Source: JBAJNN01 sp036881905
Lineage (GTDB): Bacteria; Pseudomonadota; Alphaproteobacteria; Rhizobiales; Im1
Length of the DNA: 10,751 nt
NCBI GenBank assembly: GCA_036881905.1
Contig: JBAJNN010000047.1
Coordinates: 1 to 10,751, forward strand
Reading direction: 5' to 3'
In this document: one piece after another, positions 4,292 to 10,751 of the stretch
How the letters are laid out: each line of letters opens with the position of its first letter
Position numbering within the stretch: position 1 is the stretch's first letter
Notes under the pieces: generated by a model
The model's input: only the letters and a program-made list of their open reading frames with translations
Told to the model about the DNA's origin: nothing
Databases searched by the model: none
Made by a program: the position numbers and the translations under genes

Positions 4292-4420
4292 CGTGGACTC
4301 TCCAAGCCCCGAAAACAACACATCCCCTGCACCCGTTCGGACTTCTGATATTTCAGTCCCATCGCCAAGTCGTATGTTCCCGATGCTACTACCTGACCCG
4401 TCTCTGATTGGTGGACTCAT
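3884..4420 (-). CDS. Tail-fibre protein with WD40-like repeats, N-terminal part, 178 aa
   Basis: Residues 1-46 are an attachment-like head: GSGSSIGNIRLGDGTEISEV followed by RTGAGDVLFSG, a Gly-rich motif of the kind seen in phage fibre proteins. From residue 47, units of 44 residues follow the pattern YGSRDENVYVHDVGGSFALN, then STLSQAG and RGG-SFSPDNSLIA. This is WD40-like (FSPDN...LIAYGS.D..VYVHDV) and would build beta-propeller blades. Counting the part after the stop there are six units, enough for a closed propeller; the truncated product has only about three. A propeller at the end of a fibre cluster would suit host binding. The ATG at 4420 follows the preceding stop directly. The TAA at 3886 replaces the Tyr codon (TAC) kept in the other copies, so a single base change explains the interruption. 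Confidence 0.78.
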   Translation of the reverse strand: MSPPIRDGSGSSIGNIRLGDGTEISEVRTGAGDVLFSGLGESTLLAYGSRDENVYVHDVGGSFALNSTLSQAGDNVRGGVSFSPDNSLIAYGSDDDNVYVHDVGGSFALNSTLSQAGGSVRGGPSFSPDNSLLAYGSRDNNVYVHDVGGGFALNSTLSQAGGSVRGGPSFSPDNSLIA

Positions 4421-4774
4421 TTATTCCTTCTCCAGTATGATATCATCTGCATCTGCTGCGGATGGATCTGAGGCATCTTTGGCAATCACGAAAATATCAC
4501 GGTCTGCATTGGGACTTGTAACCACATTATTCCCACCCTCAGTAACGCTTGATGCAACAACCGTTGTTGGATTGGTACTTGTCCCTGTCTGTGCTGGCGT
4601 TATGGTTTCCCCATCGATTGCAGCGAGAGCATCTGTAATGACACTACTGCCACCCACAGTCACATCGCCTGATGCTGATAAGTCAGCGACTTTGATTGGT
4701 CGTGTGTTCCCTGTTGCAGGGTCTTTTGCTACTAATTCGTTATTCGAGTTTAATGCTAATATTTCATCTGTCAT
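4421..4774 (-). CDS. Small tail-fibre-associated structural protein, 117 aa
   Basis: The family is not recognised with confidence. The protein is polar, acidic and rich in Thr, Ser, Ala and Val, with MTDEILALNSNNELVAKDPA and a central Ala- and Thr-rich part (GETITPAQTGTSTNPTTVVA). That composition is typical of beta-rich virion surface proteins of haloarchaeal viruses. No membrane segment or signal peptide is present. It starts two bases after the stop of the 131-residue gene and ends directly at the start of the WD40-like gene, so it belongs to the fibre operon. Roles as fibre stalk, trimer adaptor or small tip subunit are possible; the assignment rests on position. Confidence 0.66.
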   Translation of the reverse strand: MTDEILALNSNNELVAKDPATGNTRPIKVADLSASGDVTVGGSSVITDALAAIDGETITPAQTGTSTNPTTVVASSVTEGGNNVVTSPNADRDIFVIAKDASDPSAADADDIILEKE

Positions 4775-4776
4775 TG

Positions 4777-5172
4777 TTATTGTGATAAATTAAGTTCGTC
4801 TGTTTGGTCAAAATGTATCTCGCCTGTTTGCTCGATTCGTATTTCCGACACGTCAAATGATGGGATTTCGTTTACTGTGCCAGCGGGGACTTTGAATACC
4901 CCGATGATGTTTGCATCAATCAACGGTTCTCGCCCACCTGTTACAACTTCATAGCGTCGTGTTGAACCGATTTCTGTTTGTCCAAACGTGTTATCACTCA
5001 GTGTGATGGTTGTCGTGTCACCAACAGCGAGTGTGACCGATCGACTGTCAACGGTTGTCGTTCCAGTGACCAGTTCAACCGTTTTCGTCGTTTGGGTTGC
5101 CCCACGATTTTCTAATTCGACAGTTGTTTCGATTGTATTGATATGTCCGATCTCTTTTGTGACTGATACCAT
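4777..5172 (-). CDS. Ig-like (CARDB-type) tail-fibre protein, 131 aa
   Basis: Residues 11-60 (INTIETTVELENRGATQTTK, then TVELVTGTTTVDSRSVTLAV) alternate beta-strands around an N-R-G turn, the pattern of CARDB-like immunoglobulin-fold domains. These occur in archaeal surface proteins and phage fibres as spacers or carbohydrate-contacting modules. The rest (ANIIGVFKVPAGTVNEIPSF and an acidic tail EIHFDQTDELNLS) is also beta-rich. The gene lies between the frameshifted fibre gene and a short fibre gene with gaps of only a few bases, so it is in the fibre operon. The Ig-like fold is judged from the strand pattern only. It is probably a structural part of the fibre. Confidence 0.66.
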   Translation of the reverse strand: MVSVTKEIGHINTIETTVELENRGATQTTKTVELVTGTTTVDSRSVTLAVGDTTTITLSDNTFGQTEIGSTRRYEVVTGGREPLIDANIIGVFKVPAGTVNEIPSFDVSEIRIEQTGEIHFDQTDELNLSQ

Positions 5173-5177
5173 ATTAA

Positions 5178-6038
5178 TCAGACCTCTGATACCGTTTGCA
5201 CAGTTGCATCGAGATAATCATCTGGTTTCTGCCCGCTGATATAGACGCTAAACGCATCGAGCACAGGCGATGTATCAGTTGTGCTATTACGTTCAAGCAC
5301 TGCTCGTGTACTGACCGCATACGTTTCGATTGTGTTTGAGACATCGACCCGTTGATTTAATTGTGACCGTGCGATCGTCACGATATTCGCATTTTCATCT
5401 TCAATCTCGTATGTGACAGTTCCGTTTTGCGGATTCGTCTCAAGATCATCGGTCACGACAACGCTGTTCGGACGAAAGTCAAAATCCTCGATGATATGTT
5501 CGGTGAACCCGTTTGTCGCGGAGCTTGCCAGTGAAACGGTCCCCTTCCCGTTCAATGGACTCCCGAGGCTGAGACTGACATTCGATGAGTCCGCAATCCG
5601 ATTGTTATTTGCATAAATCTCGAATTGCCCATCATCCATGTTAATGATGTTCAGACCGAGTTCAAAATCCTGTCTTGCATTATCGATGAATAACTGATTG
5701 ACCGCGTTGCGTGTGTCTGATATTTGATCTGGTATTTCAATCCCGCCGATGACCGCACCGTTTGCGTTGAGATTCCCGTCAGTTATCCGAACATCGTTTG
5801 ACCGATCAATGACGGTCACTCCTGCCGGGAGCGATTGAAGCACAGCACCGGCCGCATCCGCATCCGGATATGAGAGTGTGCCATCCGCCCTGATGAGATT
5901 CCATCGTTCGGAGACGGTATCGGTCGCGGTGTCGACTTCGCCAATTTTTAGCGCGTCGGGTGTTGGGTCGCCGGTGGTCGTTGCGACAACGTTCGGGGAG
6001 TCATCAACAGCCGGCTGCGGCGTCAGATATAAATTCAT
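5178..6038 (-). CDS. Tail-fibre protein, main part beyond a probable frameshift, 286 aa
   Basis: A frame starting at ATG 6038 reads MNLYLTPQPAVDDSPNVVAT and continues through IGEVDTATDTVSERWNLIRA to a beta-rich, acidic body (ITDGNLNANGAVIGGIEIPD, a helical NAVNQLFIDNARQDF, and later strands). It ends with AVSTRAVLERNSTT and a C-terminal domain. The sequence looks like the shaft and body of a phage tail fibre. The first residues look like the direct continuation of the 108-residue frame at 6004-6330 (DNAINE joined to LYLTPQ). No Shine-Dalgarno sequence precedes the ATG, which lies inside the upstream gene. Joining the two by dropping one T at 6031-6033 gives one protein of about 383 residues. 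Alternatively it is a separate protein started by coupling. Confidence 0.72.
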   Translation of the reverse strand: MNLYLTPQPAVDDSPNVVATTTGDPTPDALKIGEVDTATDTVSERWNLIRADGTLSYPDADAAGAVLQSLPAGVTVIDRSNDVRITDGNLNANGAVIGGIEIPDQISDTRNAVNQLFIDNARQDFELGLNIINMDDGQFEIYANNNRIADSSNVSLSLGSPLNGKGTVSLASSATNGFTEHIIEDFDFRPNSVVVTDDLETNPQNGTVTYEIEDENANIVTIARSQLNQRVDVSNTIETYAVSTRAVLERNSTTDTSPVLDAFSVYISGQKPDDYLDATVQTVSEV

Positions 6039-6330
6039 TGATGGCGTTGTCTGTCAGCCCGACTGTCTGTGGGTCAACATGCGATATGAGTTGCACCTGA
6101 TCGCGCTGTTCGCTGACAGTTGTCCCGTCATCGAGTGTCGCCTCTGCGGTCTGACTGTCGATGACATGAACGGTCTTACCCGCCGCGACGTCAATCTCAG
6201 GCACAGATGGGTCGAACGCTGATAAGCCGAGTCCCGAGACGATGCCCTCTCGTTGGATATCGCCGGCGAGCGAGCCGATATTCTCAGCGGCGTTGAAGTC
6301 GCCGGACTGAATGAGTGTGTATCGAGTCAT
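6004..6330 (-). CDS. Tail-fibre protein, N-terminal part before a probable frameshift, 108 aa
   Basis: The frame reads MTRYTLIQSGDFNAAENIGS, then SLAGDIQREGIVSGLGLSAF, and on to QVQLISHVDPQTVGLTDNAI. After NAINE the last nine residues (FISDAAAGC) do not resemble the rest, while the next frame reads smoothly into LYLTPQPAVDDSP. The IDVAAGKTVHVIDSQTAEAT region is a beta-rich virion domain. The gene starts five bases after the stop of the adaptor-like gene, so it is in the baseplate and fibre operon. It is probably the N-terminal attachment domain of the fibre, which docks to the baseplate. The break is either an indel or a +1 recoding site. Confidence 0.75.
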   Translation of the reverse strand: MTRYTLIQSGDFNAAENIGSLAGDIQREGIVSGLGLSAFDPSVPEIDVAAGKTVHVIDSQTAEATLDDGTTVSEQRDQVQLISHVDPQTVGLTDNAINEFISDAAAGC

Positions 6331-6335
6331 TGTAA

Positions 6336-6716
6336 TTATACCCGCCTCGCATCAACTGGAATAGTAAACTCCTCGGTGTGTCCGTCCTCGACTGTCACCG
6401 TCTGAAAATCATCGATGAATAACAGTGTCGAACCCGTAGTCGTGGGGTCACCGTCAAAAACGCCGATCTCGGAGATGCCTGTTCCGGCCGGGACCTCGGT
6501 CCCGCCTTTGATTGCGATGACGACCTCAATTTCGCCGGTCTCGCCCGGCTGGAGGATCTCAACAGGAGCATCGGATCTCGATGCGGCAAACGCCCTACTC
6601 CCGAGCGCCGTCGCGGATGCCGACTCATTTCTGCCGGTTCCGACTGCGACATGGGAGACGGTATTGATAATACTGGTCGCGATGCGGTCAAGTCCGGTGT
6701 CCGGTGTCGTTGTCAT
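6336..6716 (-). CDS. Conserved tail structural protein, possible wedge-fibre adaptor, 126 aa
   Basis: The N-terminal helix (TGLDRIATSIINTVSHVAVG) leads to a G-T-G-R turn and TALGSRAF, a pattern seen in small phage tail proteins next to gpI-type wedge genes. Residues 50-126 are beta-rich: IEVVIAIKGGTEVPAGTGIS, then EIGVFDG, a strand LLFIDDFQTVTVEDGHTEEF and the end TIPVDARRV. The gene lies between the gpI-like wedge and the fibre cluster, where adaptor or collar proteins sit in contractile-tailed phages. There is no enzyme motif or membrane segment. The structural role follows from context and fold; the exact identity is not certain. Confidence 0.7.
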   Translation of the reverse strand: MTTTPDTGLDRIATSIINTVSHVAVGTGRNESASATALGSRAFAASRSDAPVEILQPGETGEIEVVIAIKGGTEVPAGTGISEIGVFDGDPTTTGSTLLFIDDFQTVTVEDGHTEEFTIPVDARRV

Positions 6717-6761
6717 ATCGTTCCTGTGGGTATCATGTCTGTGTTCATGTCCGCCAGCTAT

Positions 6762-7409
6762 TCATGAGAACTGTTCGGTGCCGTCGAATCGCGCCGTGCC
6801 GAAGCTCCCATCACTGTTTATCGTTCGGGATTCTGTTTCATCGGCCGCCACCCGAATGTCGGCAAGCGGGAGCGTCACACCGCTATCAATTCGCGTCGCG
6901 TCGCTCGCCGTCGCGACGACAACGGGGTCTGAAAAATAATACAGCGGGTCAATCCGGTCAACGGCAACCGGATCCGCGAGGTCGGCTAAATCCCGAACGG
7001 TTCCAGTTTGATGTGCCGACCAGTCAAATAACTCGACCTCATACTCGCGATCACTGAAGTCTTGTCGGAGGTCGATTTCATCCGCGTCGACGGCGACGCC
7101 AGCGCCGACCGCAACCTCGACATCGCGCTCGGTGCCGCGACCGTCAAACGCGGGCACGACGGACCGGAGGAACTGTCGATACGCCGTATCATCCCGCCCT
7201 CGCCGACGTCCGATGAGTCCGAAGTCAGCGCCAATCTGATCCAGTGACCCACCATCGGCGGTGTCGATGAATAAGGAATCTTGAACGGCGTCGGTGTCAG
7301 ACTTGAACTCATCAAACTCCGATTGAACCGCCTCAATGACGGTCGCCAGCCGCGAGTCACGGAACAGCGGCAGTACCTCGGGGAGTCGTTCTTTGAGTGA
7401 CAATGACAT
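6762..7409 (-). CDS. Baseplate wedge protein, P2 gpI-like tail protein I, 215 aa
   Basis: The protein helps build the outer baseplate wedge with the J protein and links it to the fibres. Residues 1-45 are helical (LKERLPEVLPLFRDSRLATV). The family signature is clear at residues 53-95: GGSLDQIGADFGLIGRRRGR, then DDTAYRQFLRSVVPAF, then DGRGTERDVE. P2 gpI and related wedge proteins share this G-x-L-x-x-I-G...R...D-x-x-Y-R...G-T pattern. The second half is beta-rich and more variable. The start at 7409 is one base after the J stop, so the two are coupled. Length matches the family. Confidence 0.86.
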   Translation of the reverse strand: MSLSLKERLPEVLPLFRDSRLATVIEAVQSEFDEFKSDTDAVQDSLFIDTADGGSLDQIGADFGLIGRRRGRDDTAYRQFLRSVVPAFDGRGTERDVEVAVGAGVAVDADEIDLRQDFSDREYEVELFDWSAHQTGTVRDLADLADPVAVDRIDPLYYFSDPVVVATASDATRIDSGVTLPLADIRVAADETESRTINSDGSFGTARFDGTEQFS

Positions 7410-7410
7410 T

Positions 7411-8592
7411 TCAGACCACCGTCACAGAGATTGTTCCGGGTTCGGGACTCTCCCGCGGTCCGATTGTCTTGTCTCCCGAGAACGATGTTCCGTTCGCCGC
7501 CGTCGACAGCGAGTCAATCCCGGTGATGCCGTCATCGGTGGTCATGATGGCGACGATGAGCTGGTCACGGACGACGTCGCCACCGAGTCCGAGTCCGCTA
7601 ATGAGATCGACCACGGAATCCTCAATCGCCGCGGTATCAACATCACTCCCGGTCACCGAGACGGTCACATCGATTGTCACATCAGTCGGGCGGACGAGCG
7701 TCCCCTCAATCGCTACCGGCTGGAGGACATCAATCTCATCCTTCAGTGCGGCATCGGACGGCCCGCCGTCGACAACGACCTCAAAGCCAGGTTGTACCGA
7801 CGCGGACTCATCGATAAGAACATCCTCCAGGTCAAGTCCGTCAAAGGCTTCGACAAGTCCCGATTCGACGCCCTCGGTTGTCCCCCCACCTGCGGAGCCG
7901 ACAAGCGCGTTTCGTGTTCGCTCGCGCAGTTCGGCATTTGACTCCTCGTTTTCGCCGCCGGTCGTCGCCGCTGGATTGGTCACCGCCGGGTCGCCCCCGA
8001 CGAGTGGTGGTGGCGACGGAATCCGTGTTATCGTCCCACTCCCGACGTTGCCCGCCCGACCGCGTTCAACCGCTTCAATCGGTGCTGTCAGTTGTGTGTC
8101 GCCACTGCCGGCAGCGACCTCCGCTGTCGTCGCAAATCGGATGGGATCAGCATCACCCACGGGGTCGGTCGTGACCTCGGTTCCCTCCGGAATTACCGCT
8201 GCGTCGCTGGTAATTTGAAATGTCACGCTGCCGCTGGCGAATGACCCCGGGTCGCGTGTGATGCCGTTGCGCGCGGCAACCGCATCGAGATCCGAATCCG
8301 CCTGGAAGGAATTGAGTAGCTGAAGGTTGACCTTTGAGGCGTCGACGTTCAACGATTCCAGGTCGGACTCGCTGAGTGTTCTGCCGGCGAAGTTGACACG
8401 CGCCGACAGTTGCACCGATAGCAACTCATGTTGTCGTTCCCGTAGTTCATCGCTGACGCCGCTGATGAGCGCCCGCTCCGGGGAGTTGACCGAGAAGTTT
8501 GTGATCGGTGACAGATTTGCGATTGTCGATGCGATTCGGTCGAATATCGAGCCGTCCGTCTCGGGGTCGGCGAGGTCTGGTTCAAATGTCAT
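7411..8592 (-). CDS. Baseplate assembly protein J, 393 aa
   Basis: This is the main wedge protein of P2- and Mu-type contractile tails, joining the hub to the fibres. An N-terminal helical part (DRIASTIANLSPITN and ERALISGVSDELRERQHELL) is followed at about 100-115 by DSDLDAVAARNGITRDPGSF. A beta-domain has AAVIPEGTEVTTD (132-143) and RGRAGNVGSGTIT (177-189). The most telling motif is NPAATTGGENEESNAELRER (206-225) followed by TRNAL, the conserved J-family segment. The C-terminal part is beta-rich (VTIDVTVSVTG and so on). Its start overlaps the gp25 stop by four bases and the gpI gene follows one base after its stop, as in many phages. Confidence 0.93.
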   Translation of the reverse strand: MTFEPDLADPETDGSIFDRIASTIANLSPITNFSVNSPERALISGVSDELRERQHELLSVQLSARVNFAGRTLSESDLESLNVDASKVNLQLLNSFQADSDLDAVAARNGITRDPGSFASGSVTFQITSDAAVIPEGTEVTTDPVGDADPIRFATTAEVAAGSGDTQLTAPIEAVERGRAGNVGSGTITRIPSPPPLVGGDPAVTNPAATTGGENEESNAELRERTRNALVGSAGGGTTEGVESGLVEAFDGLDLEDVLIDESASVQPGFEVVVDGGPSDAALKDEIDVLQPVAIEGTLVRPTDVTIDVTVSVTGSDVDTAAIEDSVVDLISGLGLGGDVVRDQLIVAIMTTDDGITGIDSLSTAANGTSFSGDKTIGPRESPEPGTISVTVV

Positions 8593-8930
8593 ATATCCGT
8601 GTTGAATAGCAGTGCTGTTGTATCGCCGTCCGCGGTTGTGACCGTCACGGAAACCCCGACCGCTCGCGTCCCGGCATCAAGATCGACCGTCACGGAATCC
8701 ACAGCGACGATACGTGGGTCACGGGTCAGGACGCGACGGGTCAAAATCTCAATCTCCGCGGCGAAATCCGCATCCGCTACCGAACCACGTTGGATCTCCG
8801 CCTCGCGCGCAAGCGTGAACGCAATATCGCGCTCGATGACCGCGCGCCCGTCGATGGTTTCCAGTGACCCGTTTGACTCGCCGACATCGAACGTCGACGT
8901 CAGTCGGATTCCGGTGCCAAACACACTCAT
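8589..8930 (-). CDS. Baseplate wedge protein, gp25/gpW-like, 113 aa
   Basis: This is the small wedge protein, related to T4 gp25, P2 gpW and the lysozyme-like sheath-initiator family of type VI secretion systems, which connects the wedge with the sheath. The core at residues 27-80 has the family layout: DGRAVIERDIAFTLAREAEI, then a helix EIEILTRRVLTRDPRIVAVD, then paired strands VTVDLDAGTRAVGVSVTVTT. The helix-strand pattern followed by DPRI and a V-rich strand pair is typical of gp25. Length (113) fits well. It overlaps the genes on either side by four bases (ATGA), so translation is coupled in a hub-to-wedge order. Confidence 0.86.
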   Translation of the reverse strand: MSVFGTGIRLTSTFDVGESNGSLETIDGRAVIERDIAFTLAREAEIQRGSVADADFAAEIEILTRRVLTRDPRIVAVDSVTVDLDAGTRAVGVSVTVTTADGDTTALLFNTDI

Positions 8931-9298
8931 GTCGTCACCGTTACGGTCACATCCTGATTGCCACCGCTGTTGATAACGTCAGCCGTCCCGCCGGAGCCGG
9001 GGTCGGTTGTCGAATCACCGACGAGGACGACGCTCTGTCCGTTAACGGTGACGGGACGTGTTTGGTCGGTCTGTAACGAATGTGATTGGGTGTCGATACA
9101 GGCTCCGGTCACGGGGTCAATCGCGTGTTCATGCGGCGGAAAGTCCATCCGGTCACCACGGCTGGCAACGGCGGTTCCGTTGACCGACACCGAGGTATCG
9201 CCGTCGCCGTCAACCACGGAACCATCGACCACGCCGGGACACTTTGATGGGTGCCCGTCCGCTTCACAGTCCGAGTCAAGGAGAACGATTCGTGTCAT
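8927..9298 (-). CDS. PAAR-like spike-tip protein, 123 aa
   Basis: PAAR proteins form the sharp tip of the central spike. The repeated pattern of the fold is clear: VSVNGTAVASRGDRMDF (37-53), then a His/Cys cluster H56, H58, C67 and H73 (HEHAIDPVTGACIDTQSH), then VTVNGQSVVLVGDSTTD (83-99). Two VNG...V...GD strands flanking a metal-binding turn are the hallmark of the family, in which three His and one Cys hold a metal ion. The N-terminus also contains C11 and C20. The gene lies between the gpV-like spike and gp25, as in many P2-like and T4-like tails. Length fits a stand-alone PAAR tip with no toxin extension. Confidence 0.82.
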   Translation of the reverse strand: MTRIVLLDSDCEADGHPSKCPGVVDGSVVDGDGDTSVSVNGTAVASRGDRMDFPPHEHAIDPVTGACIDTQSHSLQTDQTRPVTVNGQSVVLVGDSTTDPGSGGTADVINSGGNQDVTVTVTT

Positions 9299-9310
9299 GA
9301 GTGTCGTATG

Positions 9311-9913
9311 TTATGAGTTGAAACTCGCGTCGCCGTTCGTGTCGAAGTCGATACTGTCGCCGTAAATCTTCACGTCGCCGTTCGCTGGTATTTCGATACC
9401 GTGTCCGTTCTGGTTTTTGACGACGATATCACCGCTGGCGACGTTTACTTCGAGTCCGATTGAACGAACGTCGTCATCCGCGTCGCGGTCGACAAGCCTG
9501 ATGACCGTCTCATCGCTGTCGGTTGTAACAACTTCGATTGATGCGCCGGTCCGACTGATCCGATAATCCGTCGCTCCCCCGATCGGCGCACGATCATCAT
9601 CTTGGTCGCCGTACAGTGTCCCGATGACGAACGGTTCGTCGCTTCGGGATGGGAACAACAACAGAACAAGGTCGTCAACCTGTGGGGTCGAGACAACGCC
9701 GGACGTCGACACCATCACTGGACGCCGTTGGTATGTCTCGGCCGGGTTCGGTCCCGGCGGGACGGAAACGGACACCTCATGATTCGACGGTCGGGCCTCC
9801 GTTCCGGTATGGGGGAACACCTCCTGCACCTGTCCGACGGTCGGTTGTTTGACCGTGTCCTGAATCAACTGTCGGATGCGTGAGCGCTCGGTTGATTGAA
9901 GTTCATCGGTCAT
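9311..9913 (-). CDS. Baseplate spike protein, gpV/gp45-like, 200 aa
   Basis: The trimeric central spike pierces the cell envelope. Residues 1-22 form a helical lead (DELQSTERSRIRQLIQDT). Residues 23-103 are an OB-fold: TVGQVQEVFPHTG, HEVSVSVPPG, RRPVMVSTSGVVSTPQVDDL, then VLLLFPSRSDEPFVIGTLYG. The phrase P-Q-V-D-D-L-V-L-L-L-F...P-F-V-I-G-T-L-Y is typical of phage base V proteins. Residues 115-200 are short Val- and Asp-rich strands (VNVASGDIVVKNQNGHGIEI, then ANGDVKIYGDSIDF) that fit a triple-stranded beta-helix needle. It sits between the hub and the PAAR-like tip, as expected, about 10 bases after the hub gene. Confidence 0.88.
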   Translation of the reverse strand: MTDELQSTERSRIRQLIQDTVKQPTVGQVQEVFPHTGTEARPSNHEVSVSVPPGPNPAETYQRRPVMVSTSGVVSTPQVDDLVLLLFPSRSDEPFVIGTLYGDQDDDRAPIGGATDYRISRTGASIEVVTTDSDETVIRLVDRDADDDVRSIGLEVNVASGDIVVKNQNGHGIEIPANGDVKIYGDSIDFDTNGDASFNS

Positions 9914-9923
9914 GTGTGTGGTC

Positions 9924-10751
9924 TCATCGATCCGTTCCGGTGCCGCCGAGTTCGAGTCGTGTTGTGAACCCGCTCCGTTCTGATATCGTGTGTTCGACGC
10001 CGCTGACTAAGAACGCCGACCCGCCCTGTTGTTCAGGAAATACCACGGTGTCAAACGGTCGGATCCGCGGTCGCCCCACAACAATGGCGAATCCGCCCTG
10101 TTGTTGCTCGGTCAGTCGTCGGAGTAATGACCGCGCAACCGAGTTCGCCTGTTCCTGTGACGTGATTGAATCATCCTCGAAGATAAACGAGGGTTGTCCC
10201 TCACCCGCCTGTGCGAGGACAGGTTGTGATGAGATGAGATGTCGCGCCTCCTGACCGCGTTTGGATGTCGGTGTGTTTCCGATGACTTGCACCGATTGAT
10301 ACTGTGGGCGACGCGCCCCCGCGCTGGTTTCAATAAGTCTCGAAAGCGGTCGGCGCGCGCCGATTTTCAAATCAAACTCCAGTTCCGCAGCGCTGCCGAT
10401 AACGACCGTGTTTTTGGTATTGACGAACAGAATCGTATCGGTCAGTTTTGTTATCTTCTCAAGTGCTGCGTCCGCCCGAACATCCTTGAAGGAAGTCGAT
10501 ATCGTCCGGGTGAGCACCGGCGCGGACGCATTCACCGAGATGCCGGCGGTGTCGGCGATTGACCGGACAGCAACCGAGGCGGATTCGCGGTCAAAGGTCT
10601 CGGAGATGAACGTCTGTTTGAGTTGATGCAGCGCATCAAATGATGTGACGCGTATTCGGTCCCCGACGCCTGATTCGGTCTTGGTAACGGTCCCGGTATG
10701 CAGAAGTTCATTCTGGACGGACACGCTCAACTCATCGCCCGCCGAGATGAC
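9924..10751 (-). CDS. Tail hub protein, phage late control D-like (partial, N-terminus off the window)
   Basis: The frame is open across the right window edge (the first visible codons read VISAGDELSVSVQN), so the true start is off the window. A TTG at 10730 could serve as a start but is unlikely. The hub protein gpD (T4 gp27-like) joins the tail tube to the spike. Visible family features are GDRIRVTSFDALHQLKQTFI, then SVAVRSIADTAGISVNASAP, and a C-terminal beta-barrel region with GGFAIVVGRPRIRPFDTVVF and VSGVEHTISERSGFTTRLEL. The pattern of G-x-P-x-I-x-P-F/G-D and a final GVEH...GFTTRLEL is characteristic of this family. It lies just before the spike gene, as in P2-like tails. About 275 residues are visible, and family members are usually longer. 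Confidence 0.84.
   Translation of the reverse strand, partial: VISAGDELSVSVQNELLHTGTVTKTESGVGDRIRVTSFDALHQLKQTFISETFDRESASVAVRSIADTAGISVNASAPVLTRTISTSFKDVRADAALEKITKLTDTILFVNTKNTVVIGSAAELEFDLKIGARRPLSRLIETSAGARRPQYQSVQVIGNTPTSKRGQEARHLISSQPVLAQAGEGQPSFIFEDDSITSQEQANSVARSLLRRLTEQQQGGFAIVVGRPRIRPFDTVVFPEQQGGSAFLVSGVEHTISERSGFTTRLELGGTGTDR

Noticed and set aside
3822..4793. Long plus-strand open frame (323 codons) with Pro/Ser/Thr repeats such as DPPTSCTYTF
   Set aside because: It is the antisense of the WD40-like repeat gene and the gene before it. The repeats keep the opposite strand open; there is no Shine-Dalgarno sequence and the protein has no recognisable fold.
7397..8218. Plus-strand open frame of 273 codons opposite baseplate J
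   Set aside because: Its Ser/Pro/Thr-rich translation is typical of the antisense of a GC-rich acidic gene; the J protein on the minus strand has clear family motifs.

Overview
The window looks like part of a tailed haloarchaeal virus or provirus (class Caudoviricetes, contractile-tailed). Three things point to a halophilic archaeal host: most proteins are rich in Asp, Glu, Thr and Val and poor in Lys; there are many tiny zinc-finger and ribbon-helix-helix (RHH) proteins of haloarchaeal style; and some starts fit leaderless archaeal promoters. A free virus and an integrated provirus cannot be told apart, because no integrase, att site, capsid gene or terminase gene lies in the window. Base composition is uneven. 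The baseplate genes on the right are GC-rich. The tail-fibre region and the stretch just beyond it, about 3340-5200, are clearly AT-richer.

Region 1 (1-1446), small regulators. A partial minus-strand gene touches the left edge. Next comes a pair of divergent RHH genes (250-447 minus, 588-857 plus). A minus-strand micro-operon of four tiny overlapping genes (1446 to 953) follows: an RHH antitoxin-like protein, an acidic peptide, a 33-residue Cys-rich protein and a 56-residue zinc-finger protein.

Region 2 (1447-2584), a divergent plus-strand operon. It encodes a SWIM zinc-finger protein, a 78-residue unknown and a 49-residue zinc-ribbon protein, joined by 4-base ATGA overlaps. The intergenic region between it and the micro-operon carries a strong palindromic operator candidate. 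The plus operon and the minus-strand viral genes converge at about 2585-2669, where both strands have T-runs.

Region 3 (2670-3341), three small minus-strand genes: a Gln-rich probable coiled-coil protein, a 64-residue unknown and a two-helix membrane protein. They may serve late functions such as lysis, but this is unproven.

Region 4 (3500-10751), the virion tail module, all on the minus strand and read from right to left. The order is tail hub (gpD-like, cut by the window edge), OB-fold spike (gpV-like), PAAR-like spike tip, gp25/gpW-like wedge, baseplate J, P2 gpI-like wedge, a conserved adaptor-like structural protein, and then a mosaic of short tail-fibre proteins. The last of these is a WD40-like repeat protein with five nearly identical 44-residue units. 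This order matches the baseplate and fibre blocks of P2-like contractile tails, running from hub to wedge to host-recognition fibre.

Two fibre genes are interrupted. One has a probable single-base frameshift at 6031-6033. The other has an in-frame TAA at 3884-3886 that replaces a Tyr codon kept in the other repeat copies. These breaks, together with the exact 132-bp repeat array, are the most notable features of the window.
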